Shown piece by piece: positions 10,950 to 22,607 of a DNA stretch of 64,000 bases. Position 1 is the stretch's first letter. Every line of letters begins with the position of its first letter. The DNA comes from Lineus longissimus (Eukaryota > Nemertea > Pilidiophora > Heteronemertea > Lineidae). The stretch spans positions 9,612,001 to 9,676,000 of the forward strand of contig NC_088320.1 of the NCBI RefSeq assembly GCF_910592395.1. Reading direction: 5' to 3'. The notes under the pieces are model-generated. The model worked only from the letters and a program-made list of their open reading frames with translations. It had not been told where the DNA came from and made no database searches. The position numbers and the translations under genes were made by a program.

Positions 10950-13336
10950 TGGAAAACGTCTGGCTTTGCGCCAGACGTTGAGACTAATAAGTGAAGAACT
11001 AATAGGTAAAGAACTTCTACTTGCGCGAGACTGCTCTGATAAAATTATCATTGCAGAGACTACGGTGACGTACGCATATATTTTTTACAATCAAAAATGC
11101 CCTCAAAAGACGACATGGAATGATTATTTTATTGATATTTCCTACTATATACCTTCCAATTATCACTTTATACAAATAGATCGGCGTTAGTTCGCATGCT
11201 TTTCTTTCCTGGTGACACTATAAAGCAAAATAGTTGCAACCCCGTAAATGCGCTATAAGTCCAATAATAAGTGACTGTGACCCGTTATAAATGTTTCGCC
11301 AGCTTCGCTTTTTTGCCGCTACGCGGCGCGTTGGGCCCTTGCGTCCAGGTCATTGTACACTGGTTTGCTGTCACTTGTTGGCTCACATTATAAACCGCGA
11401 GATGCGGAATGCGAAATTGCGAGATGCCAACCTCGGTAGGAGTACCACCCGCCACAGAATTGCATATATAGAACCTGAGAAGGTTGCTGCGAACGTTCAT
11501 GAGACCGAGGTTATAGTAGGGAGCTATCCTTATTTTGATTTACACTTCGATGTGGGATTTCTTTTCATTCATGGTACTGTCACAAACTAATTCCGTTTTC
11601 GCCGTTATTTTTCTGTTGACATTTAAGAGAGATTCCATACTTGTCGTGAAGCTACTCGCTTAATAGAGTGTTTGAGATGTGTTTATGATTTGCTCGGGTA
11701 TGATTTGGCATTACTTGTATAATCAGCAAAACCTAAACATATAGATTGACAATACATAGGGAATCCCCGCAAGTGTGGCTTTACAAACGACTTTCGACCA
11801 ATATGCATACGATAAAGTCGAAATATCCCCAGTGAGTCATATCCAACACCGTATCAAGCGTACTGCATGTCATGCCCCTCGCGGTTGAATGCTAGTGAAA
11901 CAAGCCAATCGGCGTCAGGTTCACAATGGGATTGGTTAGGTCACAGGCCACTATAACTTTGGTAATATCGAGGGCCGAAAGCCCGAGTGAGTTCCAAAGG
12001 ACAACACAACTGAGCAACTCCCTTCTTAAACCCAAATGTCATGAAGTTTTCAGGGACTTTAAACCTGGTGGACGCTGTTTAGCCTAGGAGGACTGGAAAC
12101 GGAACAAAAAAAGGCATATCCGCACTCATGGGAGTATTACGAAAACCACGCATTTCAAAGAATACATTTTTGACGTTGAAATTATCCTCAACAATAAGAA
12201 AAGAGCTGCAATAAACATATAAAACGTGCACGCATGAATTTTGGCGAAAAACACCGCGTTAGTCAATAAACGTTCTATTTTACAATTCTGCAATTTCAAT
12301 GACCTTTAACCCTTTCGGTGCCAGATTTCCCGGCAAAAATCCGGAATTTACATAACCTTTGTATGATTAAAAATCTAGATGCAAAAAATGCTCAAACAGA
12401 ATGAAAAATGGATGAAAATTACCCAAGGCATAATAGAACTCGGGTCTACCGTGTGACAGGCAGAGAGTGTATCAACTAGGCCACTGACGCAGCTCGCGCC
12501 CAAACAAATTCTGCCATTTAGCTTTCACCCTCATTTAGCTTTCACCCCCACATGAACCAAAAAAGAAAGACGCTACGCTGTGTAATGCTCATTCTTTTGA
12601 CACAAATGGGTTGTAGTCATTGAGGTACTAGAAGATCTCATAGAGGTTTTGTGATCACGTTCCTTCCGCGCTACAAAAATCCGTATGCTGATCACTAGTA
12701 CTGTATCATGTAACTTAAATTTCCTGCATTAATTCATTGATGTCAGCATTGGCTGGCATTGCAAGAAGCTCCCGCGTGTCCGCTTTTACTTCTTTTCCAT
12801 ACCCTGGCCTTTTTTCAAAGCCATGGACTTTATTGTCCCCATAAGAGCCTGTTTGATTACCAGATCATTTGGCTTTGGGTTACATTTGATAGTGGAGTCC
12901 AATGAACCAGACAAAGCAAAAAAGCTTCTTTAGCAATTCTAGGTATATTGTTCTTGATATCTTACAACTTTACTTGACTAAAGATTTCTGAAACACTCTC
13001 GCCACGTTTGGTGAGAAAACCGTGTTTTTTTTTCTTGTTCGGTACTGTATGAATAAGTCATTCGGGTGCTGGAGACACCAGGTGCGGCGGGCACACCAGT
13101 TTTACCATCATCCAGGAGATGGCGCGTCAGTTGACATTGGCCATTTACGTACAGATGCCGACGTCGGAGAAAACACTGGTCGCGGCACATATCAACTTTT
13201 ATGAGATCAAAACTCGACGGAAACGCTCGTGATATCAGTATGTATTTGGCAGTATCGTATGATTATCAATTGAATTGAGAAACGACACACTTTTGGCATA
13301 TCAATACTAGAAATGGAACGTGGAGAGGTTAGCAGG
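10950..13336. other. Non-coding stretch, no gene seen
   Basis: No supported exon. An open frame at about 11291-11590 and others at 12978-13204 lack splice context and recognisable motifs. Confidence 0.35.
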
Positions 13337-13338
13337 TA

Positions 13339-13344
13339 CACGCT
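13339..13344. repeat. Target-site duplication (left), CACGCT
   Basis: Identical to 14400-14405 on the other side of the element. A related copy of the host repeat near 3600-3640 carries a single equivalent site with no insertion. Confidence 0.7.
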
Positions 13345-14399
13345 TATGGCAAGCGGAGTGTCCAGTAATTAAAAAAACCTAGATTTATTCAAAAAAACCT
13401 GTTTTTTTACCTCATAAACTAAGTTTATTTGGAAAAAATATAGGTTTTTTTAAAACAACCTTGTTTATTAGCTAATAAACCGAGTTTCTTTAATAAAACC
13501 AAGTTTTTTACTTTCTTTCCTAATAAAGTAGGTTTTTTAACAGAAACTAACATTTTATGCTAAAAAACCTGGTTTATTACCTAAAAAAACTTGTTTTTTT
13601 ACCACATAATCGTATAAAATATAAGTTTCTGTACAGAAATGTCCATTTATTCAATAAAACAAGGTTTATTACTAAAACAACCTAGTTTATTTAAAAAAAA
13701 CTAAGTTTATTACCAATAAACCTCGTTTTTTAAAATAAACCTGGTTTATTAGAAAACTTATATTTTTAAACCTCGATCCTACCTACATTGAGTTATCTGG
13801 GATGAGGTTAGGGTCTCACTAACTAGTTTACAGAGTGCAGTGCAGTGCAGCATTAGTACCACGTGGTGCCGAGGTTGCCCATCCTCGTCCCGATAACATC
13901 GCGGATTTGTGTACATGGGGCGAGGTAGAAAATACAAGTTTCTCGATAGAAAGTAGGTTTTTGCACGCCGTTTGTCCAGTTATTCAAAACAACCTACATT
14001 TTTACAATAAAACCAGGTTTTATTGCAAAAAACTAAGTTGTTTTGTATGAAACCAAGTTTTTTACGTAAAAAGCTAGCTTTATTAGCCATTTGTCCAGTT
14101 ATTGTTAATAAACCAAGATTCTTTGCTATAAAACTAAGTTTATTACCACTGGATGAAAAACTTATATTTTAGGGAATATAACCAAGTTTATTTGTTAAAC
14201 TTGACATTTGTGGATAGAAACGAGGTTTATTAGGTAAAAAACTTGGTTTTATTAAAGAAACTCGGTTTATTAGCTAATAAACAAGGTCGTTTTAAAAAAA
14301 CCTATATTTTTTCCAAATAAACTTAGTTTATTAGGTAAAAAACCAGTTTTTTTGAATAAATTTAGTTTTTTTTAATTACTGGACACTCCGCTTGCCATA
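13345..14399. mobile_element. Non-autonomous TIR element (MITE-like), TATGGC ends, about 167-bp TIRs
   Basis: The ends are TATGGCAAGCGGAGTGTCC and its complement GGACACTCCGCTTGCCATA. The left arm (13345-13511) pairs with the right arm (about 14234-14399) with few mismatches. Immediate flanks are CACGCT on both sides (13339-13344 and 14400-14405), consistent with a 6-bp target duplication, or 8 bp as TACACGCT if the terminal TA belongs to the target. The body is a dense series of AAACC and GGTTTATT pieces in both orientations around a unique centre (about 13771-13985). No transposase is encoded. The TATGG end with a 6-bp duplication is shared with 21340-21741; superfamily unassigned. Confidence 0.8.
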
Positions 14400-14405
14400 C
14401 ACGCT
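14400..14405. repeat. Target-site duplication (right), CACGCT
   Basis: Right partner of 13339-13344. Confidence 0.7.
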
Positions 14406-14590
14406 GTTCCAATCATCCAGCTGTTCAACAGGTAATTTTAGTCACCCCACATGGAGTGCAGGTAACTGATTAAGCCACTGCATAACTAAGCAGAATGTGC
14501 GTGGTAAGATGAATTGATAGTGTCCGATTAAAAATTCCTCAATACTGCTCTGAGTGTGACTTAACTCGTCCCCCTTCCAGTATTATTCTA
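14403..14590 (-). repeat. Dispersed repeat, copy B (inverted relative to 3305-3640)
   Basis: The reverse complement carries GGCTTAATCAGTTACCTGCA, TTTTTAATCGGACACT and GGAAGGGGGACGA, as copy A does. The TIR element at 13345 is inserted at its edge. Confidence 0.6.
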
Positions 14591-14599
14591 ATAGATTGC

Positions 14600-15670
14600 C
14601 CGCCACGGAGTGTAACATGCCGAATGTCGTCACACCGGGAGACATGGCAAAATGTCGACCGGCTGGAGCGGGCAACATTGCGAATACCACACGGTTACGT
14701 GACGTGTATCAGCCAATCGTATTCACGGAATCTCACTTGAGGTATGAGATCAGTTCCCGTAGACCGCGCACTTTAAATCGGTGCAAGTGCTCCCCTTGCC
14801 AAAGGTAGCCAGAAAATCAAGGTAATATGATATAGCCGGCAGGCAGGATGCCGTAGGCCATCGCCTTCGTGGTACAGTTGCATTAGGAACTATAAGCAGG
14901 AGCTAGCGGGTCCAATTTTATTGGTGGTCCCAAGGTGAATCAGGGAACTTAGTCGGGTTTTTCTTAATTATTTACGTGTACCTCAAATCATTGACAGCCA
15001 TGATAGCTCCTATCCCATTGCGCTGACCACGTTGACCTAAATTTGAAATGTTAATTTCATGTTTAATCGAAGCGAGAAATTGCCAAAAGCCCTTCTACTA
15101 CTGGTGCCATATTCCTATCAGTCTCATGTCTGTTGGTAATATATGTACATTTTTAGGGACTAATGCCGACGAGAAAAAAGTTGTGTACTATTTAAGTTAC
15201 TTGCCTGGATTTGTATAATAGAAGTTCATAGTATTGCAAAGGACATTCACTAAGGATGCTGCTTTGGGGCAGTTCCCAGCTTGGATTTTATCAAACTCTT
15301 GATACAATCTTCCTGGGGGTCAAATCAACTTGCCCAAACAGAAAACCCTTCCGTTACAATTGTTTGGAGGTTTGGGGATTATTTTTCATAGATTGGCCCG
15401 ACTGATACCGGTACTCACAACCTTGCTTCAATGTTTACGTTGATCACACTACAAACCGCATGCACGTTTCAGCAAATTTTCCTCGAGTCGAGCCTAGCAG
15501 AATTTCTGAAGTAGACGATAACCTGTGTAGCTGGCCTCATTATATTTTGATTCGAAGTTCATTTCACAAACATTATAGGGCCCATGATTGACTTATCAAT
15601 TTGTTATTATTAAAGACTCCCCAATAGAGAGGATTCGCTTTCCTGTTATCACAAACTACGTTTTACAGTG
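14600..15670. other. Non-coding stretch, no gene seen
   Basis: One short frame (14596-14808) lacks splice or family support. No bounded repeat found. Confidence 0.35.
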
Positions 15671-15673
15671 GTA

Positions 15674-15972
15674 CCCCATCATAGATTCTATGACGGCCCA
15701 TGATAGATCCACTGATATTGGCACAGAAACATTCCAATGATGGGAGTTCCGTCATAGGCCCAATGACGGTGGGTCCGATTAAAGTGAGCGTATGCAGCGA
15801 ACAGTCTAGTCTTCAGAATTCTGAAAAATAAATATAGTTCACCAATTCTAATATAAACTCTTTGATGGCCGGTCAAAACAAATTATAACGGATTTCACGC
15901 ATGGATCAATGATGGACCCATTGGCAGATACGACCATGGGTTCCATCCATGGATTTATGATCTATGATGGGG
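15674..15972. mobile_element. Probable short MITE, about 300 bp, with CCCCATCATAGAT ends
   Basis: The 13-bp left end CCCCATCATAGAT (15674-15686) is the exact complement of ATCTATGATGGGG (15960-15972). Inside are further opposed GATGG/CCATC pieces, such as CAATGATGGG against CCCATTGG, so the segment can fold extensively. No target duplication is evident and no coding capacity is seen. Confidence 0.5.
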
Positions 15973-16565
15973 ATTCTACATCATTTATCCATGGGTGGGC
16001 CAATGAATAGTCCATGTAACCTCGACCCTATCCGCTGCGCAGCGGAGGGTCGAGGAGGCCTCGCTGATTTAACTGAGACGAGCCATACATTTCCAGTGCA
16101 TACAGTGGATGCACTGTCAATACTGAGCGCTCTGGTATTCCTGGTTATTCACTTAGCTCGAGGTTAGCTATCTTTGTGAAAAACACATGACCGGACACCG
16201 GAAGCCGACGGCCCCAAATCTAGTTCATGACGAGTGAAATGCCGTCAAGTACCAGTCTCTGTAATGAGTGAATGGAGGAGACTGGTGTAAGAGTCTAGCC
16301 AGAGGATGGAAGATTGATTAATCACAGTCATTGATCCAGGCATGGACACTTTAGCCTGTGTAAAAGATGCAATGTTTTAATCTTTAAACAGTAAACTGTA
16401 CCTTGTTCCTATATATAACTGTATAAGTGTTGGACGAAGGGCAGCTACATCATCCTTTAACCTTTACCCAAATCATCAAGCGATCATCGCTGTACCTGGT
16501 TAATCTTTTCAGTTCCTTTGCGAGTAAAATGACATAATGCTTTTTTCGTATTTTCTGCATTTCAG

Positions 16566-16871
16566 CACTGTTGAAATCATGAGCGGTCAAGATCCCTACC
16601 TGGACCAGGGCCTGGCCATGCCCTACCCCAAGTCTACCACGACCAATACCGTGTACGGCTCATTCATGAGAGAATGGCCAAGGACCTATATCAACAAAAC
16701 TGGCCCAGCATTGAAAAATCAGGTTCTCGACGATAACAGACGAAAAGTCAAGATTACTTCCAACGAAATTGGATCATTTCTGAATTACGAGCCGGTCATT
16801 AGGTGGCACTATGACTATGGGCGAAAGAGGTCGCTCCCGGTTGACAGGACGCGGGATGTATTCGAGAAGAG
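16566..16871 (+). CDS. Exon 1 of two-exon gene, unrecognised basic protein (178 aa in total)
   Basis: A good acceptor (TTTTCTGCATTTCAG) ends at 16565. After 13 bases of leader, ATG at 16579 opens a frame beginning MSGQDPYLDQGLAMPYPK. The exon ends at 16871 on AG|GTGAG in phase 2. It joins in frame to 22608-22851, giving a 178-residue product of 537 coding bases including stop. This half is rich in Tyr, Trp, Arg and Asn (FMREWPRTYINKTG, VIRWHYDYGRKRS). There is no signal peptide or membrane segment. I do not recognise the family. Small Tyr- and Pro-rich proteins of this style occur among ciliary microtubule-associated proteins, but that is only a compositional impression. The start is supported by the acceptor just upstream, and the whole by phase agreement across the 5.7-kb intron. 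Confidence 0.7.
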
Positions 16872-17930
16872 GTGAGAAATGGGAGAATAATTTTTTTGAC
16901 ATTTCTTTCTTTCCTGGAAAATACCAAAAAATACAATTTCGATAAAAATGTTCCAACAATAGATTTTGGATATAAAAGCCTCGGGACCACAAAACATAAC
17001 AGCAAAATATCGACATTTAGCCTCAGCAATATCAGCTCACATCTGCTTGATTGTTTCAGCGTATCATGGTTTTACTAACGTGATCAGATGCATGATTGGT
17101 TTAGCATGGGCGTAGCTAGCGGAGGGGAGGAGAAATCTTTTTGACCATGACTATGGCCGAAGGATTTCAAAAAGTGTCAAAGACTTTGGGGGAAAAGTGA
17201 TCCTGACATTTTTGACACTTCTTTCTTAAAATGTACGCCATGTAACATACAATAGCCAAAGTGCTGAAATATGATATGTACATATATATAAATATACTTC
17301 GCTGGACTTCGAAAATTTCGGAATCGCGTTGGCTTTGACGGTGGGATATACATGAGTCTACTGTATGTGATTCTCGCTTATACCTGAGGACATGAAAGCT
17401 TATCAATTTCTGAGAAAAGGTAAAACTTTACCGTTGAGAATCACTCAACTTTACAACTCGGCACCGGTTATCACGTAAAAACACTTTATTTAAAAAAAGG
17501 AAATATGGATGCCTGATTCAAGAAAATTCCAAGTCCATGTCAACAAATACATGTTCAAATTTTATCACCCGGAAATTCCATTGATGATGTCAAATCGTAA
17601 TTTGGTGTTCCCCGAGCTATTTATAGATGGTAGAGGCTAATTCCCCAAAGCGCCATGGACCTTCATCAATATTCATGTCTGACGTCATATTGACTTTTAC
17701 GCTATCAATGAGATCACGTGCCATTTGTTTACACCCACAGTGTCACATGGTTCCTGTAACTGCTTTTTTTAGAAATCCACATGGATGAAGAACTATAGTA
17801 TACTCAAGTAGTTATCGATGTTTAAAAGTTTTTGGGGTAGCCAATGTTTTTGAAATTTTCTTGTGAAAAGATTGACACGTCATCTTAGTACTTTGTTCGC
17901 AGGGTGAAATATGGGTTTAATTCTTATATA

Positions 17931-19051
17931 ATGATGTTGACGTGGCAATTTGGTGTCCACTGCGCCTGCATGACCGCAACTGAATGAAGAGATCATTTAG
18001 GGACTGTCTGACAGCTGTGATTGTTGACCCGACGTCATGACATCATGATGACGTCATGGCATCCTTGTGACGTCATCAGTGACATCGTAGCCTGAGCCTG
18101 GATGCTCTGTTGCTCATGGCAACAAGAGAGGACCAATATGAAGGATTTTGGCTACTGGGCACCGTGCACTGATGGTATGAAGCAACCATGTGTGCCTGAT
18201 AGGTCATGAAGGTGCAGGAAATACGGTTTCGTCAAGAGAGACTCATCAGATGCGTGTGGCGACAAAGAAATACGGTTGGATATACAGAGGTATCCTGATA
18301 GCGGGACCGCAAGGAGTGAATTTCCCCCCTTGATTGACCTAGAGTAGATATTGGTCTTCCGTAACCTTTGGTCAACTTTCAGATTATGACATAAAAAGCT
18401 TCATAAACCCCTAAAATATGAATTTTAAAACACGAATTTAGATATACGAACTTATAGACATAAGTTGCTGTTTGAACTTTGTTATTTTCTCACAATAAAA
18501 AATATCTCAGGAACCACAAAAGATACAAAAATAGGAGTGGTATCAAAAAAGCGTATTCCCTAAACAAGATGAACAAGAAGACATTGTGAATGTCATATGG
18601 TTCCCACGTAGTTATATTCAATAACAACAAGACCAGCTTCGGTTGTCCTTGTAATCTGAGAGAAGTACAAGACAAGAGCATGTTTTTACAGTGTGTCCCA
18701 CTATGTTTGTTAGGTGTAGCATCTGGATGGCCTTGATTTACCAGTGGTGGTAGTGTTGGGGGGGGGGGGGCCCGAGGGAAATTAAAAGTACTTGTCCATT
18801 GGCAACCAGGAATATGCTTGTTTTGAACACAAGATTTCTGTAAGGGCAGCAAAGTTGGTGTTGATTTCATCATCAATGCTTTGAATTGAGGCTACGATGT
18901 CACTGATGACGTCACAAGGATGCCATGACGTCATCATGATGTCATGACGTCGGGTCAACAATCACAGCTGTCAGACAGTGCCTGAATGATCTCTTCATTC
19001 AGTTGCGGTCATGCAGGCGCGGTGGACACCAAATTGCCACGTCAACATCAT
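17931..19051. mobile_element. Foldback element with 163-bp inverted arms
   Basis: The left arm 17931-18093 (ATGATGTTGACGTGGCAATT..) and right arm 18889-19051 are reverse complements of equal length with about four mismatches. Each arm carries two perfect TGACGTCA palindromes: 18049-18056 and 18068-18075 on the left, 18907-18914 and 18926-18933 on the right. The 795-bp interior holds the dispersed repeat 18357-18887, which stops one base short of the right arm. No clear target duplication was found. It could be a foldback transposon or an inverted duplication that captured the repeat. Confidence 0.75.
18357..18887 (+). repeat. About 531-bp dispersed repeat, copy 1
   Basis: Nearly identical to 22987-23520 from TTCCGTAACCTTTGGTCAAC to CAATGCTTTGAATT. 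It differs at a handful of bases and in the length of a G run (near 18759-18770). Both copies keep a minus-strand open frame of about 128 codons with a hydrophobic end (FLFILFREYAFLIPLLFLYL). The high identity alone can explain this, so I do not call a gene. Confidence 0.85.
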
Positions 19052-21333
19052 TTGTTATTATTTCCTTGGTGTCCACTGTCTGGGAACACCCCAGGGTGCT
19101 CTGGCTTTGGCACTGCACATCTGTAGTGCCTGTGATGAGGAAGTCTCACACTCTCCCATATTCGTAAGTGGTCGATTTTTGTCGCAACCATTTGGGCCTA
19201 GGGCCCCCCACTCACTTCAGAGTGCATTATTAATGGGCTTCAGCTCCATGAAGCTTTCATCAGTGCACCCAGCCCCTGTGGATTTCATGTTCCCAAGGTA
19301 AGTATACGTACATTGCCACGTCATTTAATTCTTATATGATGGGATATTTTGGGAGTTTTGGGTCTGCCCAACCACAGGGAATAATATTCGACTCGTGATC
19401 TGGGTGTGGCCCAGTGATAAGGTATCCAGAACTCAAGGCCTTGTAACTGGGAGATGAAAGGTGACCTTAAGTTTGATATCCATTTTCACATCGGGGTTAC
19501 TGAAGGCCAGTTGGGGTACAAGACCTGTTGTAACTTGAAAAAAAAAAAGTTAGTAAATTATATTCTTGAATGCAATTTATTACAACAGTTTAACATTCAT
19601 TAGTGTGGTCAATTTTTATAGTTTGATCATGTTGGCAGTATTCTGAGATGCAAATATAAATATATAATATAAATCTGATAACCAGCAAATAAGGTCCACG
19701 AAGTTTTCATGACTTTTAAAAATCATGCAAGCCCCTCCGAAAAGCAGACCTAGACCCTACAGTACAGGATTGGACTTCAGCAAGCTGCCTCTAGTGCAAG
19801 TATCAACTCCCCCCACCCCCCTTACTAAGGGTCCGAAATCCATACCTCATCATTAAAATGCCAAAACAGTTCGTCAGAGCAGCGACAACTGAAAACCATG
19901 CAACATGTACAAAGTAACCAATACACAAGATTTCGAAATACTATCACCACAAGTATTGGAAAGATTGTCAGAATCAACAACCAATCATGGGGAGTGTAAA
20001 GATACACGTTGTTACTTGCATATGCATGTAGGATTCAACATTTTGGACAGATCAAGAAGAATCTATTAATCATTGCTTGGATTGGAATATTTGCACAATA
20101 TTGATGATGCAGAGAATCACATCTGTCCCACGCTCTAACTCCTTTGTCGCTGTCCTTAGGAGCTGTCGAACTGGTGGTGTCAGCCACGTTGAAATTCCCG
20201 CCGGTGACGTTGAATCACATGATCTTCGATTAATACATCTATACTATAATGCGCGTTGTGGCCGCTATTTAGGAGGCGATTTTTGTTTCAAAATTGGGCT
20301 TTGGAAATGCGTCGAATTCTTGCAACCTTTGGCTTCGTAGGTCTGGATCATATGTAAGAGTGTCACTGAGGGTGTCATACGTCGAATATCTTCGTGGTTT
20401 TAGAATAAATAACAACTTTTCAGAGAGCACGTCGACTGGAGAGCTCCGCTCATTCTCAAAAGCATACACAAACTTCACGCATATTCTCCCTGCCACATCA
20501 GTATTAGCTTCCAGCACGTATGTAGTGCTATACAACCTGGTCCATGGTGCAGGGTATTAGCAGGGAGATTAATGATTAGCCTGTTCTATTTTAGTTCTAT
20601 TCGAGAAACACTGACCTGAGTGATAAGGCAAATTCTGGAGAGTGGCCTACCGGAACACGCAGTCAGGGTATCAATAAACAGTTATGCCCGGATGGACAAA
20701 ATATGTACAGTGGCCAGCGCTTGCTCTTTGTTTTATTCTTTACTGACTGATGTTGTCAGTTTGAATTGCGTTCTGCATCTCTCCATGCGCCTGGCTTTGG
20801 TCCGACAGTGGCATTGGGTACGGGAGTGGGTAGGTGATATGCCTAATATGTGAGGGCCTTATTTGGAACAGGACCTGCTGTCACTGGTCTCAATGCATTG
20901 TGCAAAATAGCGTACTCCAATCAATCTATTGGGGGTTGCATGTAGATAGCAGCAATAAGTCCCTAAATGCAGTTAATTTCGTTTTTAACCTTTAATAAAA
21001 CTTCAGTAACGTTAGTAATTTAATGTAGCTCAATCATCGTGCCCATTTAACTAATGTATATTACATTTCAACTTTGCCCGCTCCATGGGTATATGCTAGT
21101 GATTATTAATGATGGTCCCTGGCGCTTTTGGTAATTAGCCTCTACCATTTATAGATACGTAAACATAGCCGCTATGACACCTCCTTGAAACACTCTTGAT
21201 CTAGCCTCACCCGTCATGGAACGTTGATATCAGCGCGATGACGTCAGAATGTGAAGACTTAATGACGTGGCAGTGTTGTCTCGATTGATTTTCTCTTGTA
21301 TTTTACCTTGTATTGACTTTGACTTGATGCACC
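19052..21333. other. Intronic stretch, no exon supported
   Basis: Opposed open frames at 20269-20560 exist on both strands. The minus one (YVLEANTDVAGRICVKFVYA) looks slightly protein-like but has no supported splice sites. A second TTTAATTCTTATAT piece at about 19324, also present just left of the foldback element, hints at older duplication. Confidence 0.3.
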
Positions 21334-21339
21334 GACGTG
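21334..21339. repeat. Target-site duplication (left), GACGTG
   Basis: Identical to 21742-21747 across the element. Confidence 0.75.
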
Positions 21340-21741
21340 TATGGTGGGCGGGAGGGCACATTAATCAGAATATATCGGCCGATTAATTACTTGCGCTGCA
21401 AAGGCCTCCCGCAAATGATGCGCCGCAACAATGCCCCGCTAAAAACACGCCGAAAAAGAATGCGCCGTAAAAATCTCGCCGCGTGACCCAATTTAAACCA
21501 ATCAGGAGTCAAGGACGGTTTGAATTTTGCGTCTGAGGTATTTTCGCGGGAGTCTTCAGCACGACTTGCGGGGGGACTTATGCAAATTTCGCGGGAGACC
21601 GGCGAGATTTTTACGGCGCATTCTTTTTCGGCGTGTTTTTAGCGGGGCATTGTTGCGGCGCATCATTTGCGGGAGGCCTTTGCGGCGCAAGTAATTAATC
21701 GGCCGATATATTCTGATTAATGTCCCCTCCCGCCTACCATA
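21340..21741. mobile_element. Non-autonomous TIR element, TATGGT ends, 142-bp TIRs
   Basis: The arms 21340-21481 and 21600-21741 are reverse complements with about four mismatches (TATGGTGGGCGGGAGGG against TATGGTAGGCGGGAGGG at the ends). They flank a 118-bp centre. GACGTG occurs immediately outside both ends (21334-21339 and 21742-21747), a clean 6-bp target duplication. Arms are GC- and CpG-rich (GCGCCGCAACAATGCCCCGC), unlike the AT-rich surroundings. It is too short to encode a transposase. End sequence and duplication length match the element at 13345-14399, so both may use the same, unidentified transposase type. Confidence 0.85.
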
Positions 21742-21747
21742 GACGTG
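21742..21747. repeat. Target-site duplication (right), GACGTG
   Basis: Right partner of 21334-21339. Confidence 0.75.
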
Positions 21748-22607
21748 TGCCATTGCAGGATCGCAACTCTGATGGGAGGACGCAGATTCGGTCATTGCAC
21801 GACGACCGGACAAAGAAGAAGCATGATAAACAGGCAAAATGTGGGAATGTCAGGCGGGCATTATTCCTACATCATTCACGCGAATGTCAGGTTGATATTC
21901 ACTGAATGATGTCAGGCCCGACATCACTGTTGCAAAATGTTGACCCGACATTACTCTTTTGCCAAGCCCAAGCTCTTTTGCCAAGCCCAACCCCAAGCCA
22001 AGCACCTGAATGATGATGCAATTAAACCCCCAAATTCAACTGATAGGGTAACCATAAAAGCCCAGAGTAAATAATTAAATGACTTGCTATAAAGGAAAGC
22101 CTACGACAAATGTATCAACATTTCTACGGAAAATCTATATAGAATATGTGAAAAATCGACATAGAAATTATATGTAAATTTTGTTTTTACCGTTTTTCTA
22201 TAATAGTTTTGGTGAAGAAATTTCTACATAGATTTTTCAAAGATTCTATATAGAAATGTTTGCCTGAATTCAAGACAGAAAACGCTGAATACGAATATGA
22301 ATCGCACTACACGGGAACCTCCCTTGGCGGACACCTCTCAATTAAGAAACATCACCCTATTTAGGACACTAGATTTGGTCCCAAATTGGTTGTTTCTAGT
22401 CAGTTTGACATCTCTAATCAGGAATCTCTATATTAAGAACAGCACTTGTCAGTTTCCAGGGTGTCCTCCAAAGGAGGGTCTACTGTATTACCGCCATCTT
22501 GACATTTGCATTCACTTGGCAGTGGCTCCCTCAAAGGTGGTGTGGTGTTTTTAAATAGTACAGCGTGGTATTCTTTATTTTGATCAATATCATCATCTCT
22601 CTTTCAG

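Larger units (their letters stand above)
16872..22607 (+). other. Intron (5.7 kb) of the two-exon gene, loaded with elements
   Basis: Bounded by GTGAGA at the donor and TTTCAG at the acceptor. It contains the foldback element at 17931-19051 and the TATGG long-TIR element at 21340-21741. It also holds a short inverted-similarity pair near 17625-17680 and 21113-21165 (ATGGTAGAGGCTAATT shared). A symmetrical AT-rich palindromic stretch lies near 22125-22265 (TTTCTACGG..TCTATATAGAA). No further exon fits the phase. Confidence 0.6.

Noticed and set aside
18490-18876. 128-codon minus-strand frame conserved in the second copy at 23120-23509
   Set aside because: The two copies are nearly identical DNA, so shared openness shows nothing. 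There is no family match, and the frame crosses a G homopolymer of variable length.
19011-19301. 96-codon plus-strand frame starting in the foldback arm and ending near GGTAAGTATA
   Set aside because: The start lies inside the inverted arm and there is no phase fit to the host gene. The donor-like end alone is not enough.
20269-20560. Opposed 88-codon frames on both strands
   Set aside because: At most one could be real; neither has splice sites or recognisable motifs, and the region is intronic to the two-exon gene.
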